In this document: positions 42,725 to 52,813 of the stretch, in pieces
Position numbering within the stretch: the first letter of the stretch is position 1
How the letters are laid out: each line of letters begins with the position of its first letter
Source of the DNA: an uncultured Spirochaetaceae bacterium
GTDB lineage: Bacteria > Spirochaetota > Spirochaetia > Sphaerochaetales > Sphaerochaetaceae
Direction: 5' to 3'
Assembly (NCBI GenBank): GCA_944389025.1
Contig: CALXKU010000009.1
Location: 1 to 64,000, forward strand
Length of the DNA: 64,000 nucleotides
The notes under the pieces: generated by a model
Databases searched by the model: none
Told to the model about the DNA's origin: nothing
Seen by the model: only the letters and a program-made list of their open reading frames with translations
Program-made: the position numbers and the translations under genes

Positions 42725-43973
42725 AGAAAATGCGGGAAACAGGTTTCTTCCTGATCTCGATGCGGGTAGAGCAGCCCTTGCCGAAAATGCTTTCCATCCT
42801 CTCTACGTACTTATCCACGAGATAGAGTGGAACATAGGCCTGGATCGTACCTGCGAATCCGCCCCCGTGCACACGGCTCGCACCGTCCCCGTCAAGTACG
42901 TCCTCGCTCATTGCAAGTGCGATTGATAGCCCCTGGTCCTCCGGTGCACTGGATGGGTATACGTTCTGCAGATACTTGTAGGACGAGTTGCCGGACTCCT
43001 CAACAAGCATGAGGAAAGTGTCGATCGCTTCCTCTTTCAGCTCTTTGAGCATCATTGAAACCCTCTCATTCTCCTTGAAGAAATGATAGGCTCTCAGAAT
43101 CGCCCTGTCGTTGCCAACCTTCTTCCTTATATCTGCGATATTGCTGATGAAGTCGGAGTAGGAGACCTCCCTGAGATTGTTCTTGCCGAAATATGCGGCA
43201 ACCATCCTCATCTCTGGAGGGACGGCAGCATACTCATGCGTGAGATCCGCATGGTTGCCTTTCGTATCCGTGATGATCATCGCATAGCCATGCTCTTCGA
43301 AATCTATTTCGAGTGGTGTGACGACAGGATTCTTCGGATCCTTGAAGTCAATACCGACGATTCCGCCATGTGCGCAGCTCATCTGATCCAGAAGTCCGCT
43401 CGGTTTTCCGAAGTACACGTTCTCCGCATACTGTCCGATCTTTGCGATCTCCACCGGACTGAGACTGTCTGAAGCGTAGAGGTTGTTAAAGATTTCTGCT
43501 GCAAGAACCTCGATTGCTGCGGAGCTTGAAAGGCCGGAACCTTTAAGTACCCTTGTTGTTGTGTTCGCCTGATAGCCGCTAACTTTGTATCCCCTGTCCT
43601 TGAATGCCCTTGCGATTCCCCTTATAAGGGCATGAGTCGTGTTCTTCTCTTCCTCTTTGACCTCAAGGTCTGAGATATCGACATCGACGACCGGGAAGCC
43701 TTCACTGGCTATTATTACCCTCTCATCATCTCTCTTGGAGACACAGGCGATCGTATCGAGATTGATCGTGGCTCCGATTACGAGTCCAAGGTTGTGGTCC
43801 GTATGGTTTCCTGCTATCTCACTCCTGCCTGCGGCGGAGAAAATCATGATGTCAGTCCTATTGAAAAGCTCCTCGTGTTTCTTCACAAGTGATGAGAAAC
43901 GCTCATCCATATCCTTCTCATCGTAGTTTCTTCCATAGAGCAGCGGGTACTCTGCATGCAGTTTATCAAACAT
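42723..43973 (-). CDS. galK: Galactokinase
   Basis: A 416-residue GHMP kinase. The galactokinase signature is GRSEIAGNHTDH (49-60, usual form GRxNLIGEHTDY), the phosphate loop is LKGSGLSSSAA, and a GGGFAG motif closes the C-terminal site. It phosphorylates galactose at C1. The start at 43973 follows AAGGAGGAG; a longer frame from 44027 lacks an SD. It starts 51 bases after the recQ stop, on the same strand. The other Leloir genes are not in this window. Confidence 0.92.
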   Translation of the reverse strand: MFDKLHAEYPLLYGRNYDEKDMDERFSSLVKKHEELFNRTDIMIFSAAGRSEIAGNHTDHNLGLVIGATINLDTIACVSKRDDERVIIASEGFPVVDVDISDLEVKEEEKNTTHALIRGIARAFKDRGYKVSGYQANTTTRVLKGSGLSSSAAIEVLAAEIFNNLYASDSLSPVEIAKIGQYAENVYFGKPSGLLDQMSCAHGGIVGIDFKDPKNPVVTPLEIDFEEHGYAMIITDTKGNHADLTHEYAAVPPEMRMVAAYFGKNNLREVSYSDFISNIADIRKKVGNDRAILRAYHFFKENERVSMMLKELKEEAIDTFLMLVEESGNSSYKYLQNVYPSSAPEDQGLSIALAMSEDVLDGDGASRVHGGGFAGTIQAYVPLYLVDKYVERMESIFGKGCSTRIEIRKKPVSRIF

Positions 43974-44023
43974 TTGCTCCTCCTTTTCCTCAATGATAGC
44001 AAGAAGGCGGTGAAAATGAAAGT

Positions 44024-45382
44024 TCATTTTGCCTTCCTTCCCCTTATAAGGTGCCCCAATACCACGATTATCTTTCTCTCCTTGATTAGTGTCCTGATTG
44101 CCTCTCTTATTTCTCTTTCATCCCATGTCCTGAGCTTTCTGAGCGATAGCAACGTGAAAAGGGAGTTTTTGGTAAGAATGAGGGGAAGGCGACTTACCAG
44201 GGAAAGTATTTCCTTCTCCCCCTCTGCCGTCTCATCCTCGCCAAGGCATTTCGAGCAGAATGCGCAGTCCTCTTTATCTTTCTCTCCCATGAGACGCAGA
44301 AGTTCTGCTCTTATGCACTTTTTCCCGGAAAAAACCCTTTTGAGCTTTCCCTTATCACTTTCACTGTAGAGGACTATGCTCCTTGTAAAGCCGTTATCCC
44401 TTCCACCGCGTCCTGCCTCCTGCAAGAAGGCTGCAGCATCATCCGGAGCGTGAATGTGTATGACCGTTCTTATGTCCTTCTTGTCTACCCCGAGGCCGTA
44501 TGCGTTTGTGGCGAACATTACAGCCTCCCGGCTTTTCCTGAACTCTTTTTCAAGGCGGATCTTCTCCTCCTTTTCAAGTCCCGCATGGTAGAAAAAGGAA
44601 TCATATGTCCCTCTTATCTTATCGTAATACTCTTCGCACTCCTTTCTGTAGTTGCAGAATACGAGGGCTGGTCGGCTTTCGTTTTTTCTAAGAAGGGCTA
44701 TGATATCAGCTCTTTTTGATAGGCTTCGTCTTGATGAGTAGAAAATGTTCGCCCTGTCCGCAGAAAGCCTTAGCAGTGATGCCTTCGGATTTGATAGCAC
44801 GTCGTGTTTCAATGCCTCAAGTATGCTCTCATCGGCTGTTGCCGTGAAGAGAAGTCTCTGATGAGCTCCTATCTCTCTGCTTATCCTCCCGATTTCTCTC
44901 ATCGCTGGACGGAAGGAGGCCCATGAGATGGCCGTGTGCGCCTCATCAATTACGAAGAGCTCCGTTCTTCCTCTTAAAAAGGAGAGTGAATCTTTCTTTC
45001 CAAGGATTATCAGGCTCTCTATGTTCGTGATGAGTATGCTCGCCTCCATTTTTCTAAGCCTATCAAGCTCCCTCATCTTCTCATCCCTCCCCATCCCGCC
45101 TTTTATCATGGAATATGGTATCTTAGCCTCTTCAAGCCTTCTCGCCTGATCATTCATAAGGGAAAGAAGGGGATAGAGCAGTATGGTGTAGCTCTCTTTG
45201 AAGAGGAGGGCTGGAATCATGAAGCATAGGCTCTTTCCGCTTCCTGTTGGAAGAACCGTTATGCTGTCCGTCCTTTCATCTTTTCCGCTGTTCTCAATTA
45301 TGTTTCCTATGACTGCTATCTGATTCGGCATCAGGTAGCGTATGCCGAACCTCTCCAGCATGCTCTTTTCAATTTCCATCAT
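44024..45382 (-). CDS. recQ: RecQ-family ATP-dependent DNA helicase
   Basis: A 452-residue superfamily 2 helicase: Q-motif region near the N-terminus (YLMPNQ), Walker A PTGSGKS (45-51), DEAH (146-149), TATAD, and the C-terminal motif VI QEAGRGGRDN, then a cysteine cluster (CIRAELLRL, CAFCSKC) that holds zinc in RecQ. It lacks the HRDC domain. It is shorter than E. coli RecQ (about 600). Divergent from guaD. Confidence 0.85.
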   Translation of the reverse strand: MMEIEKSMLERFGIRYLMPNQIAVIGNIIENSGKDERTDSITVLPTGSGKSLCFMIPALLFKESYTILLYPLLSLMNDQARRLEEAKIPYSMIKGGMGRDEKMRELDRLRKMEASILITNIESLIILGKKDSLSFLRGRTELFVIDEAHTAISWASFRPAMREIGRISREIGAHQRLLFTATADESILEALKHDVLSNPKASLLRLSADRANIFYSSRRSLSKRADIIALLRKNESRPALVFCNYRKECEEYYDKIRGTYDSFFYHAGLEKEEKIRLEKEFRKSREAVMFATNAYGLGVDKKDIRTVIHIHAPDDAAAFLQEAGRGGRDNGFTRSIVLYSESDKGKLKRVFSGKKCIRAELLRLMGEKDKEDCAFCSKCLGEDETAEGEKEILSLVSRLPLILTKNSLFTLLSLRKLRTWDEREIREAIRTLIKERKIIVVLGHLIRGRKAK

Positions 45383-45474
45383 ACATATGAAAGGGTGAAA
45401 AACAGCATATTGTTCATTTTTGTCATTTGTATGGTAGTATATTATTGGGTCATGGCACTGGAAAGGAGGAGAGT

Positions 45475-46737
45475 ATGAAGGACTTTTATGTTTTGCATGG
45501 TGACATCCTCTATGCGGATGAGGAGAGGAGAATCAGGGAAGAAAGGGATTCTTATCTTGTCGTAAGAGACGGAAAGGTGGAGGAGATCACCTCCCGCATT
45601 CCAGCATCCACAGCTGTGCTTGATTATGATGGCTGCCTTATAATTCCCGGTCTCATAGATCTGCATCTTCATGCTCCGCAGTACCAGTTTGCAGGCCTCT
45701 TTATGGATAAGGAGCTGCTTGAGTGGCTTAACAGCCATACATTCCCAGAGGAGGGGAAATACGCGGATCTGTCCTATGCGAGAAAGGCTTACTCCATATT
45801 CGTATCAGATCTGGTTCAAAGCGAGACTACACGTTTCTCTGCCTTTGCGACAATCCATGAGGATGCCTCTCTGCTTCTTTCTTCCATGCTTGAGGAGAGC
45901 GGGCTTTCAGGGTATGTGGGAAAGGTGAACATGGATTCAAACTCTCCAGATTACCTTACTGAGGATACCGAGGAGTCGATCTCATCAACCATTTCATTCA
46001 TTGAGAGGATGAAGGATTTTAAGAATGTCCGTCCTATAATCACCCCCCGCTTCATCCCATCATGCTCAAAGAGGCTTTTAATTGAGCTTGGAAAGATATC
46101 GGAGAGTCGTCACCTCCCAGTACAGTCCCATCTCGATGAGAACATAAGCGAGATAGAGTGGGTGAGAGAGCTTGTTCCTGAGAGCAGGAACTATGCGGAC
46201 GCATATAGGGCGCATGGGCTCTGGGGCAGGGAGAAAACAATCATGGCGCATGTCGTATGGCCATCCGATGAGGAGTATGAACTGCTAAAGAACTCTAATA
46301 TATATGTTGCTCACAGCCCGTCGAGCAACAGCAATCTCTCAAGCGGGATCGCACCTGTGAGGAAGATGCTTGACAGTGGCATAAAGATAGCTCTCGCAAC
46401 GGATGTCGCAGGCGGCTCGAGCCTCTCAATCATGAGGATGATGACCCATGCCGTAGAGGTCAGCAAGCTCTACTACCGCTATGTGGATAGTACAATGAGG
46501 CCTCTTACATTTTCTGAGGTGTTTTACATCGCAACCCGTATGGCCGGCTCGTTCTTCGGCTCTGTAGGCTCATTCGATGAGGGCATGGATGCCGATATCC
46601 TTGTTCTAGACACCTCTGGCATCCACACCTCCATATATGAAGAGCTCTCCCTTTCAGAACGTCTTGAGCTCTATGCCTACCGCAGGGCGGGCAGTCCTCT
46701 CAAAGCCAAATTCGTAAAGGGTAGGAAAATATTATAG
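45475..46737 (+). CDS. guaD: Guanine deaminase
   Basis: A 420-residue amidohydrolase. Metal ligands are visible in PGLIDLHLHAPQY, SHLDEN and HSPSSNSNL, with the Asp in ATDVAGGS. This is the guanine deaminase pattern, turning guanine to xanthine and ammonia in purine salvage or catabolism. The start at 45475 follows AAAGGAGGAG; an earlier frame start at 45427 is not needed. It converges with nrdB, overlapping by six bases. Confidence 0.9.
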   Translation: MKDFYVLHGDILYADEERRIREERDSYLVVRDGKVEEITSRIPASTAVLDYDGCLIIPGLIDLHLHAPQYQFAGLFMDKELLEWLNSHTFPEEGKYADLSYARKAYSIFVSDLVQSETTRFSAFATIHEDASLLLSSMLEESGLSGYVGKVNMDSNSPDYLTEDTEESISSTISFIERMKDFKNVRPIITPRFIPSCSKRLLIELGKISESRHLPVQSHLDENISEIEWVRELVPESRNYADAYRAHGLWGREKTIMAHVVWPSDEEYELLKNSNIYVAHSPSSNSNLSSGIAPVRKMLDSGIKIALATDVAGGSSLSIMRMMTHAVEVSKLYYRYVDSTMRPLTFSEVFYIATRMAGSFFGSVGSFDEGMDADILVLDTSGIHTSIYEELSLSERLELYAYRRAGSPLKAKFVKGRKIL

Positions 46738-47775
46738 GTCGTCAACGAGCGCGGTCGCTTTCGCATATGCGGTGCTTCGCGCTTCGAAGAAGTCGGTTTT
46801 AACCATGTTCGCATTCGAATACTGGCCGACCCATGCCATGTCCTCTGGCTCACTCTCGTATCCGGGGTAGAGGGTATCGAATCCAAGACTCGTCCACCTC
46901 AGGTTCCCAAGGTATGTGATATAATCTGTGAGCATCTTCTTATTGAGCCCCGGGATCTCGTCTCCTATGACGTAGTGCCCCCATTCGATCTCCTGTCGCA
47001 CTCCCTCTTCAAGCATCGCCTTGTATACTTCTATCTTATCTGGAGTGAACATCTCGCTCTCTTCCTTCTTAAGCTCAAGTATTATGTTCCTGAACAGCCA
47101 GAGATGGGTGTTCTCATCACGGTTTATGTACCTTATCTCCTGTGCCGAGCCTGGCATCTTCCCGTTTCTTGAGAGATTGTAGAAGAACATGAAACCGGAG
47201 TAGAAATATATGCCCTCGAGAATGTAGTTCGCGAACATCACCTTTATAAGATGGAAAAGGTCCCTGTGTTCCAGGAAATCGTTGTAACAGGCCCCGATGA
47301 ACGTGTTCCTCCTTAAAAGGTGCTCATCATCCTTCCACTGGAAGAGTATGCTGTCCCTCTCGTTCGGAGAGCAGATGGTATCGAGCATGTACGAGTAGCT
47401 CTGCGAGTGTATGCACTCCTGGAATGTCTGGATGTGCAGGCAGAGGTTGACCTCGTTTGCCGTGATGTACTCTCCTACGTTAGGCAGGTTCGCAGTCTGG
47501 AGCGAGTCGAGGAAGACAAGGAATGAGAGGATCTTGTCATAAGCCTTCCTCTCTGCGGGAAGGAGCTTATGGTAATCCTTGAGGTCCTGATTGAGATTGA
47601 TCTCCTCCGGAATCCAGAAGTTGTTCATGGCCTGTCGGTACCAGTCGCTGGTCCATGTGTATTTGAGATTGTTGAAATCGTTGAGATTCGTGGTGTTACC
47701 ACCGATCATGCGCCTTTTTAGCACATCCGTATCCCCCTCAGGATTGAAGAGGGGCTTATGTTTCAGTTCTTCCAT
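46732..47775 (-). CDS. nrdB: Ribonucleotide reductase, class I small subunit
   Basis: A 347-residue R2 protein. The iron ligands are in VFLDSLQ, ECIHSQSY and NYILEG and RDENTHLW; the radical Tyr is the Y of ECIHSQSY, at the position of Tyr122 in E. coli. So this is a tyrosyl-radical R2. It supplies the radical to NrdA and needs oxygen to form it. It follows nrdA by nine bases. Confidence 0.95.
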   Translation of the reverse strand: MEELKHKPLFNPEGDTDVLKRRMIGGNTTNLNDFNNLKYTWTSDWYRQAMNNFWIPEEINLNQDLKDYHKLLPAERKAYDKILSFLVFLDSLQTANLPNVGEYITANEVNLCLHIQTFQECIHSQSYSYMLDTICSPNERDSILFQWKDDEHLLRRNTFIGACYNDFLEHRDLFHLIKVMFANYILEGIYFYSGFMFFYNLSRNGKMPGSAQEIRYINRDENTHLWLFRNIILELKKEESEMFTPDKIEVYKAMLEEGVRQEIEWGHYVIGDEIPGLNKKMLTDYITYLGNLRWTSLGFDTLYPGYESEPEDMAWVGQYSNANMVKTDFFEARSTAYAKATALVDDL

Positions 47776-47784
47776 AGTATCTCC

Positions 47785-50301
47785 TCAGGATGAGCAGGAC
47801 TCGCACTCTTCAACTTCAAGCGACTTGCTCCTGATGTAGTAAATCGTCTTGACGCCTTTCTCCCATGCGAGCAGGTAAAGAGAGAGTACCTGTTTCATCG
47901 TGTAATCGTTCGTTATGTATAGGTTCATCGACTGAGCCTGGTCTATGTGACGTTGTCTTATGGCAGAGGCAAGGACGGACCAGCTCTGGTCGATCTCATG
48001 TGCGTTCTTGTAATACCACCAAGTCTGAGGACTAAGTTCGGGTGCAAGTCGTGCAAGCATCTCTCCCTTCTTCTCCTCATAGAAGAATCTCTTCATGACA
48101 GGGTCGACTCCTGCGCTTGTTCCCGCGATGATGCTAGTACTGCTTGTCGGTGCGATGGCGAGAAGGTATGCGTTTCTCATGCCGTACTCTTTAACCTTCT
48201 TTTCAACCGCCTTCCACTCCGGACTCTCGTAACCCCTTCTTCTGAAGAAAAGGCCGCTTTCCCATTCGGAGCCCAGGAAGAACTCGTATGAGCCTTTCTC
48301 GCTTGCAATCTCGCTAGACTCGTCTATGGCGGCAAAGCTTATACGCTCGAACACCTTATCGACGAAATCAAGGTGCTCCTGGCTTTCCCATCTGATTCCG
48401 TTCTTTGCGAGCATATGGTGGTATCCCGATACCCCGAGACCGATTGCGCGGTATCGCCTGTTCGTGTATTTGGCGTATTCAAGAGGGTAGAAGTTGAGAT
48501 CTATGACGTTATCAAGCGCCCTTACGGCGGTCCTTACGATGCCCTCCAGCTCCCCCTCTTTTCTCACATCTATGTTTCCAAGGGAAAGGGAGGCGAGATT
48601 GCAGACGACGAAATCTCCAGGCCTTGTCTTCGTCACGATCACAGGATCCCCGTCCTCGCTCTCCATCTTTATGGATATTTCCTCTATTGCGGACATGTTC
48701 TGTGCAATCTCGGTGCAGAGGTTTGACGAATAGATCATTCCGACATGCTTATTCGGATTGGCCCTGTTTACAGCATCCCTGTTGAAGGCGAACGGGGTAC
48801 CGGTTTCAACCGCACTCTTAAGTATGAGGCGTACAATCTCCTTTACGCTCATGACCCTCTTTCTGATTCTCGAGTCTTTAACGCAGTCAAGGTATCTCTT
48901 CTCCCATTCCTCTCCCCAGTAGTCCTCAAGAGCATACCCTTTTATCGTCAGAATCTCATGAGGACACATCATGTACCAGGGCGCGTCCAGATTCTCCTTT
49001 GCAAGACGCCAGAAATAGTCGGGGTAACAGACTGCTGGAAATACGTCGTGGGCTTTCATCCTGTCGTCCCCGTTATTGGTCCTGAGATTCAGGAATTCGG
49101 GAAGGTCACGATGCCAGACATCCAGATATACCGCGACAGCCCCGCTTCTCACTCCGAGCTGATCCACGGCTACGGCGGTGTCGTTTACAAGTCTGATCCA
49201 GCGTATTATGCCGCCAGCGGCACCTTCAAAGCCCCTTATGGCAGAGCCGTTCGCCCTTACTTTTCCAAAATAGAGTCCCATCCCCCCGCCATATTTAGAT
49301 ACCTTGGCGAAATTATCGAGACTTCTGTATATCCCGTTGAGACTGTCTGGTACGACATCTATGAAGCAGGATGAGAGCTGATGGAAAGGCTTTCTCGCAT
49401 TAGATAGCGTTGGGGTCGCCATTGTGACCTGAAGCCGGGATAGCATGTCATAAAATTTTTTCACATAGCCCATCCTGTCCTTCGTCTCATTTATAGCGAG
49501 GTGAAGTGCTATTGAGAGGAACATCTCCTCCGGGGTCTCAAGAAGTTCTCCCTGATGGCTTTTTATGACATAGCGCTTTAAAAGGAGCTCAAGGCCAGCA
49601 TATGTGAAAAGGTTCTCCCTCTCCTCGTCTATGAAAGTCACGGCCATCTCTATCTCATCTTTTGAATAGCCTTTTAAGATGTATGTTCCGTAGAGACCCT
49701 CAGATGCAAGGTACGAGATCTTATCATAGAAGGATGAAATGTGCCTCTTTTCCATCGAAGATCTGAGATCTTTCTTGAAAGAGTAGTTCAGAAAGCGTGC
49801 TGCGATTATCTCCCACTTCGGGAACTCAGGCTTCGTGAGCTCTACAGCTGCCTTGATAAGAGCATCCCTCTTTTCCTTATCACTCATTCCGCCCTTATAG
49901 AAAGAGAGGAACTTGTTCTCAAGTATCCTCAGCGAGTACTCCTGCTGCGGAAACTCCTTCTGTATGCGGATGAGAGAGCTCTCTATGTCCTCTTCCTTGA
50001 AAGCGGCTATGAGATTCGCTCTCTCCTCCCTGAGTCTCGTTCTCTCCTCTCTGAAGAGTATGTAGCCCCTTGCGGTTTTGAAGAACCCCTTTTCCATGAG
50101 GGCTTCTTCCACCTTGTCCTGTATTGTCTCGACCTCAGAACCTTCCTTCTTGCCGAGCTTCTCCTCGACAGTATCAAGAAGGAGGGAAAGGGTTTTCTCA
50201 TCACACTTCTCCCCGGAGGCTGAGAATGCCTTTCTCATGGCATTCACGATCTTCTGGGAATCATAATTCTCTTTCTTTCCGTCTCTTTTGATTATTGTCA
50301 T
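47785..50301 (-). CDS. nrdA: Ribonucleotide reductase, class I large subunit
   Basis: An 838-residue R1 protein with an N-terminal ATP-cone (about 1-90), so it has dATP activity control. The catalytic cysteines are Cys311 (SSCFID), Cys529 (SNLCTEI) and Cys567 (VVCNLAS), and the C-terminal thiol pair is Cys833/Cys836 in ECESCSS. It reduces ribonucleoside diphosphates to deoxy forms. It is cotranscribed with nrdB. Confidence 0.96.
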   Translation of the reverse strand: MTIIKRDGKKENYDSQKIVNAMRKAFSASGEKCDEKTLSLLLDTVEEKLGKKEGSEVETIQDKVEEALMEKGFFKTARGYILFREERTRLREERANLIAAFKEEDIESSLIRIQKEFPQQEYSLRILENKFLSFYKGGMSDKEKRDALIKAAVELTKPEFPKWEIIAARFLNYSFKKDLRSSMEKRHISSFYDKISYLASEGLYGTYILKGYSKDEIEMAVTFIDEERENLFTYAGLELLLKRYVIKSHQGELLETPEEMFLSIALHLAINETKDRMGYVKKFYDMLSRLQVTMATPTLSNARKPFHQLSSCFIDVVPDSLNGIYRSLDNFAKVSKYGGGMGLYFGKVRANGSAIRGFEGAAGGIIRWIRLVNDTAVAVDQLGVRSGAVAVYLDVWHRDLPEFLNLRTNNGDDRMKAHDVFPAVCYPDYFWRLAKENLDAPWYMMCPHEILTIKGYALEDYWGEEWEKRYLDCVKDSRIRKRVMSVKEIVRLILKSAVETGTPFAFNRDAVNRANPNKHVGMIYSSNLCTEIAQNMSAIEEISIKMESEDGDPVIVTKTRPGDFVVCNLASLSLGNIDVRKEGELEGIVRTAVRALDNVIDLNFYPLEYAKYTNRRYRAIGLGVSGYHHMLAKNGIRWESQEHLDFVDKVFERISFAAIDESSEIASEKGSYEFFLGSEWESGLFFRRRGYESPEWKAVEKKVKEYGMRNAYLLAIAPTSSTSIIAGTSAGVDPVMKRFFYEEKKGEMLARLAPELSPQTWWYYKNAHEIDQSWSVLASAIRQRHIDQAQSMNLYITNDYTMKQVLSLYLLAWEKGVKTIYYIRSKSLEVEECESCSS

Positions 50302-50428
50302 TAGCTTTCCTAAATAGAAATGATTATCAAAAAGATGATATAGGAAAGGGGTGAAATGAGAAAGAGGTTTTTAAAAAATATTGTTTCTTCCTTCCCGTTT
50401 TGGATTATCATGGAAGGGGGAGAGTATT

Positions 50429-51217
50429 ATGATAAGAAAGGCCTCGTATAAAGGTTCGTGGTATCCGGAAGATGTCAGTGATCTGGATAGGCTTTGCAAA
50501 ACCGATGGCAGCGGGGAGATTAGGGCGGCAATCCTTCCTCATGCAGGGCTCATTTACAGCGCTCCGCTTATAAGCGCCTTCTTTCAGAATCTGAGGGAAG
50601 AGATACAGCGTGTGATAATCATAAGCCCGTCACATTACTATCCTCTTATGGATGGCATTTTTTATAGCTCATCGTTTTCTCGCTCCGAGACTCCATACGG
50701 CCTAATTACCAATTTCCCGTTTCCTCTTTCATCCGTTCCTTTCGATGATGCCGTTTCCCGTGAGCACGGGATAGAGATGTTTCTTCCATTTGTTGCAAAA
50801 AAGAAGCTCTCCGTCTCCTATGCGCTGCTATCCAGGGTTAAAAGCCATGATGATGTTGTGAAAAGGGGAGAGGCCATTGCCGCTTTGATGGATGAGAAGA
50901 CCGCATTTATCGCAAGTAGTGATTTTACCCATTACGGCAGGCGTTTCGGCTATACCCCATATGGCAATTATGCACTAGAGAGAGTGAAGGATAGCGACTA
51001 TAAAATCGCTTCCTCTCTTGCTGCCGGAGATACGGAGGGTGTTTTCTCCATTCATGAGAATACCACAATATGCGGCATAGCCGGTGCGATGATACTTTCT
51101 TATGCGGCTAAATTGAAAGGTCTGAAAGGAGAGGTGGGAGACCACTATACCTCGTATGATGTATACCCGGATTGTGCTGATGATTTCGTTTCCTATTTCG
51201 ATGTGTTCTGGAAGTAA
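50429..51217 (+). CDS. amrB: AmmeMemoRadiSam system protein B (Memo-like)
   Basis: A 262-residue Memo-fold protein: RKASYKGSWYP, ILPHAGLIYSAP, SPSHYYP, SSDFTHYG and GDHYTSYDVYP. The His and Asp residues of these motifs are the metal/ligand site shared with extradiol dioxygenases. The start at 50429 follows AAGGGGGAG. It is the first of a three-gene set with an AMMECR1 protein and a radical SAM protein; the set is widely conserved but its chemistry is not established. Confidence 0.9.
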   Translation: MIRKASYKGSWYPEDVSDLDRLCKTDGSGEIRAAILPHAGLIYSAPLISAFFQNLREEIQRVIIISPSHYYPLMDGIFYSSSFSRSETPYGLITNFPFPLSSVPFDDAVSREHGIEMFLPFVAKKKLSVSYALLSRVKSHDDVVKRGEAIAALMDEKTAFIASSDFTHYGRRFGYTPYGNYALERVKDSDYKIASSLAAGDTEGVFSIHENTTICGIAGAMILSYAAKLKGLKGEVGDHYTSYDVYPDCADDFVSYFDVFWK

Positions 51218-51263
51218 TGCACCATAAGCCGCAATATAAAAGATAGCAGGAGGCAGAAAAGAG

Positions 51264-51803
51264 ATGGAAACAGTAAAAAGCAAAGAGGAGAAGAGAAGGC
51301 TTCTTGATTTCGCGTATCGTGCCCTTTCATCGCTCTTTGATTCCGGCGCTCTTGAGATTCCGGAAAGTGATACTGAGTGCGGAGCATTCGTGACACTTAG
51401 AAAGAAAGGTGCACTAAGGGGATGCATAGGCTACATGGTCGCGATTGCACCGCTATATAAGATGATAGCCTCCCTTGTCCGCGATGCCGCATTCAATGAT
51501 TACAGATTCCCACCGCTGAGAAAAGAGGAAGTCAAGGATATTAGCATTGAGATATCACTTTTAAGCCCGATGAGAAGGATTGAAAGCCTTGATGAGTTCA
51601 CCCTCGGCAGGGACGGCCTTCTTATGAGCCTAAATGGGAGAAGGGCGGTTTTCCTTCCATCCGTTGCCACCGAGACAGGCTGGGATGAGAGGACTTTTCT
51701 TGAGGAGCTTTCAATGAAAGCGGGACTTGAAAGGAACGCCTATAAGAATCCAGGGGCAGCTTTTGATATTTTCCAGGCTGAGGTGATTAGCGATGAGATG
51801 TGA
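51264..51803 (+). CDS. amrA: AmmeMemoRadiSam system protein A (AMMECR1-like)
   Basis: A 179-residue AMMECR1-domain protein: GAFVTLRKKGALRGCIGYM, the surface loop DYRFPPLRKEE and ISLLSPM. Its role is unknown. It lies 46 bases after the Memo-like gene and its end overlaps the start of the radical SAM gene by 11 bases. Confidence 0.9.
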   Translation: METVKSKEEKRRLLDFAYRALSSLFDSGALEIPESDTECGAFVTLRKKGALRGCIGYMVAIAPLYKMIASLVRDAAFNDYRFPPLRKEEVKDISIEISLLSPMRRIESLDEFTLGRDGLLMSLNGRRAVFLPSVATETGWDERTFLEELSMKAGLERNAYKNPGAAFDIFQAEVISDEM

Positions 51804-52719
51804 TTTCTGCTACCGGCACTGCAGCATCAGCGATGGAAAGTATGGGCTTTGCGGCTCAAGAAAAGGGGAGGGGGGACGTATAATCAGCCCCTTTTACGGC
51901 ATGCTTGCAGCATTTGCAATTGATCCTGTTGAGAAGAAGCCTCTTTATCATTTTCACCCGGGGACAAAAACGCTCTCGATAGCAGAGGAGGGGTGCAACT
52001 TCTTCTGCTCGTTCTGCCAGAACAGCGAGATTTCTCAAAATCATAGGGAACATGTTGTGATAGATGAGGAGACTGTAGTGGCAATTGCGGCAAGCGAAGG
52101 TACTCCTTCTATAAGCTACACGTATTCAGAGCCCCTTGTATGGCAGGATTACATGCTGCGTACTGCGAATCTTGCAAGAAAGAAGGGACTGGAAAACATA
52201 ATGGTCTCCAACGGAAGCTTCTCTGACGAGGCCCTCTCAAGAATCCTGCCAGTAATTGATGCTTATAATATCGATCTGAAAGGGGATGAGGAGTTCTATC
52301 AGAAGATAGTCAAAGGAAGTTCGATTCCTGTAAGAAAAGCGATAGAAAAGATTGTTAAGTACGGCTCCCATATTGAAGTCACAACACTTGTGATCGAGGG
52401 GATACACACACCAAGCATGATAAGAGAACTTGGAGCTTTTCTCAACGATGCCGGTGTCTCTGTCTGGCATCTTACAAGATTCTTTCCCGCATATATGATG
52501 GATGACAGGAGAGCGACAAGTGAGGAATTTCTTGACCTTATTTACAATGAAGCTCTAAAGAGTGGCATCCCTTTCATCTATAAAGGCAACACAGGCCATG
52601 AAAGCCCCACAAAGTGCCCCCTCTGTAAAGCAGTCATAGACAGGCTCTCAACAAATGGGCTCTGCCATAGCTGTGGCTATAAGCTCTACGGAAAATTCTC
52701 CCAAATTTCAATACTATGA
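51793..52719 (+). CDS. amrS: AmmeMemoRadiSam system radical SAM protein
   Basis: A 308-residue radical SAM enzyme with the cluster motif C-x3-C-x2-C at Cys68, Cys72 and Cys75 (GCNFFCSFCQNS). The N-terminal zinc-like cysteines (CDFCYRHC, C20) and a C-terminal ribbon (CPLC, CHSC) flank the barrel. It resembles pyruvate-formate-lyase activating enzymes. The substrate is not known. Its start overlaps the AMMECR1 gene. It ends the triad; a new, A+T-richer region follows. Confidence 0.9.
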   Translation: MRCDFCYRHCSISDGKYGLCGSRKGEGGRIISPFYGMLAAFAIDPVEKKPLYHFHPGTKTLSIAEEGCNFFCSFCQNSEISQNHREHVVIDEETVVAIAASEGTPSISYTYSEPLVWQDYMLRTANLARKKGLENIMVSNGSFSDEALSRILPVIDAYNIDLKGDEEFYQKIVKGSSIPVRKAIEKIVKYGSHIEVTTLVIEGIHTPSMIRELGAFLNDAGVSVWHLTRFFPAYMMDDRRATSEEFLDLIYNEALKSGIPFIYKGNTGHESPTKCPLCKAVIDRLSTNGLCHSCGYKLYGKFSQISIL

Positions 52720-52813
52720 GTTATAATTTTTGCTAATATGTATGACTTTGAAGAGTTTTAAAGTTCATCTGGAAAGATTCTTGCGTCTTAAAATATCAGG
52801 AGCATGAAAGTCT

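Noticed and set aside
50302-50428. Fur-like box (GAAATGATTATCA) before nrdA
   Set aside because: Only a partial A+T-rich match; a DtxR-type regulator is the metal sensor visible here, so I do not call it.
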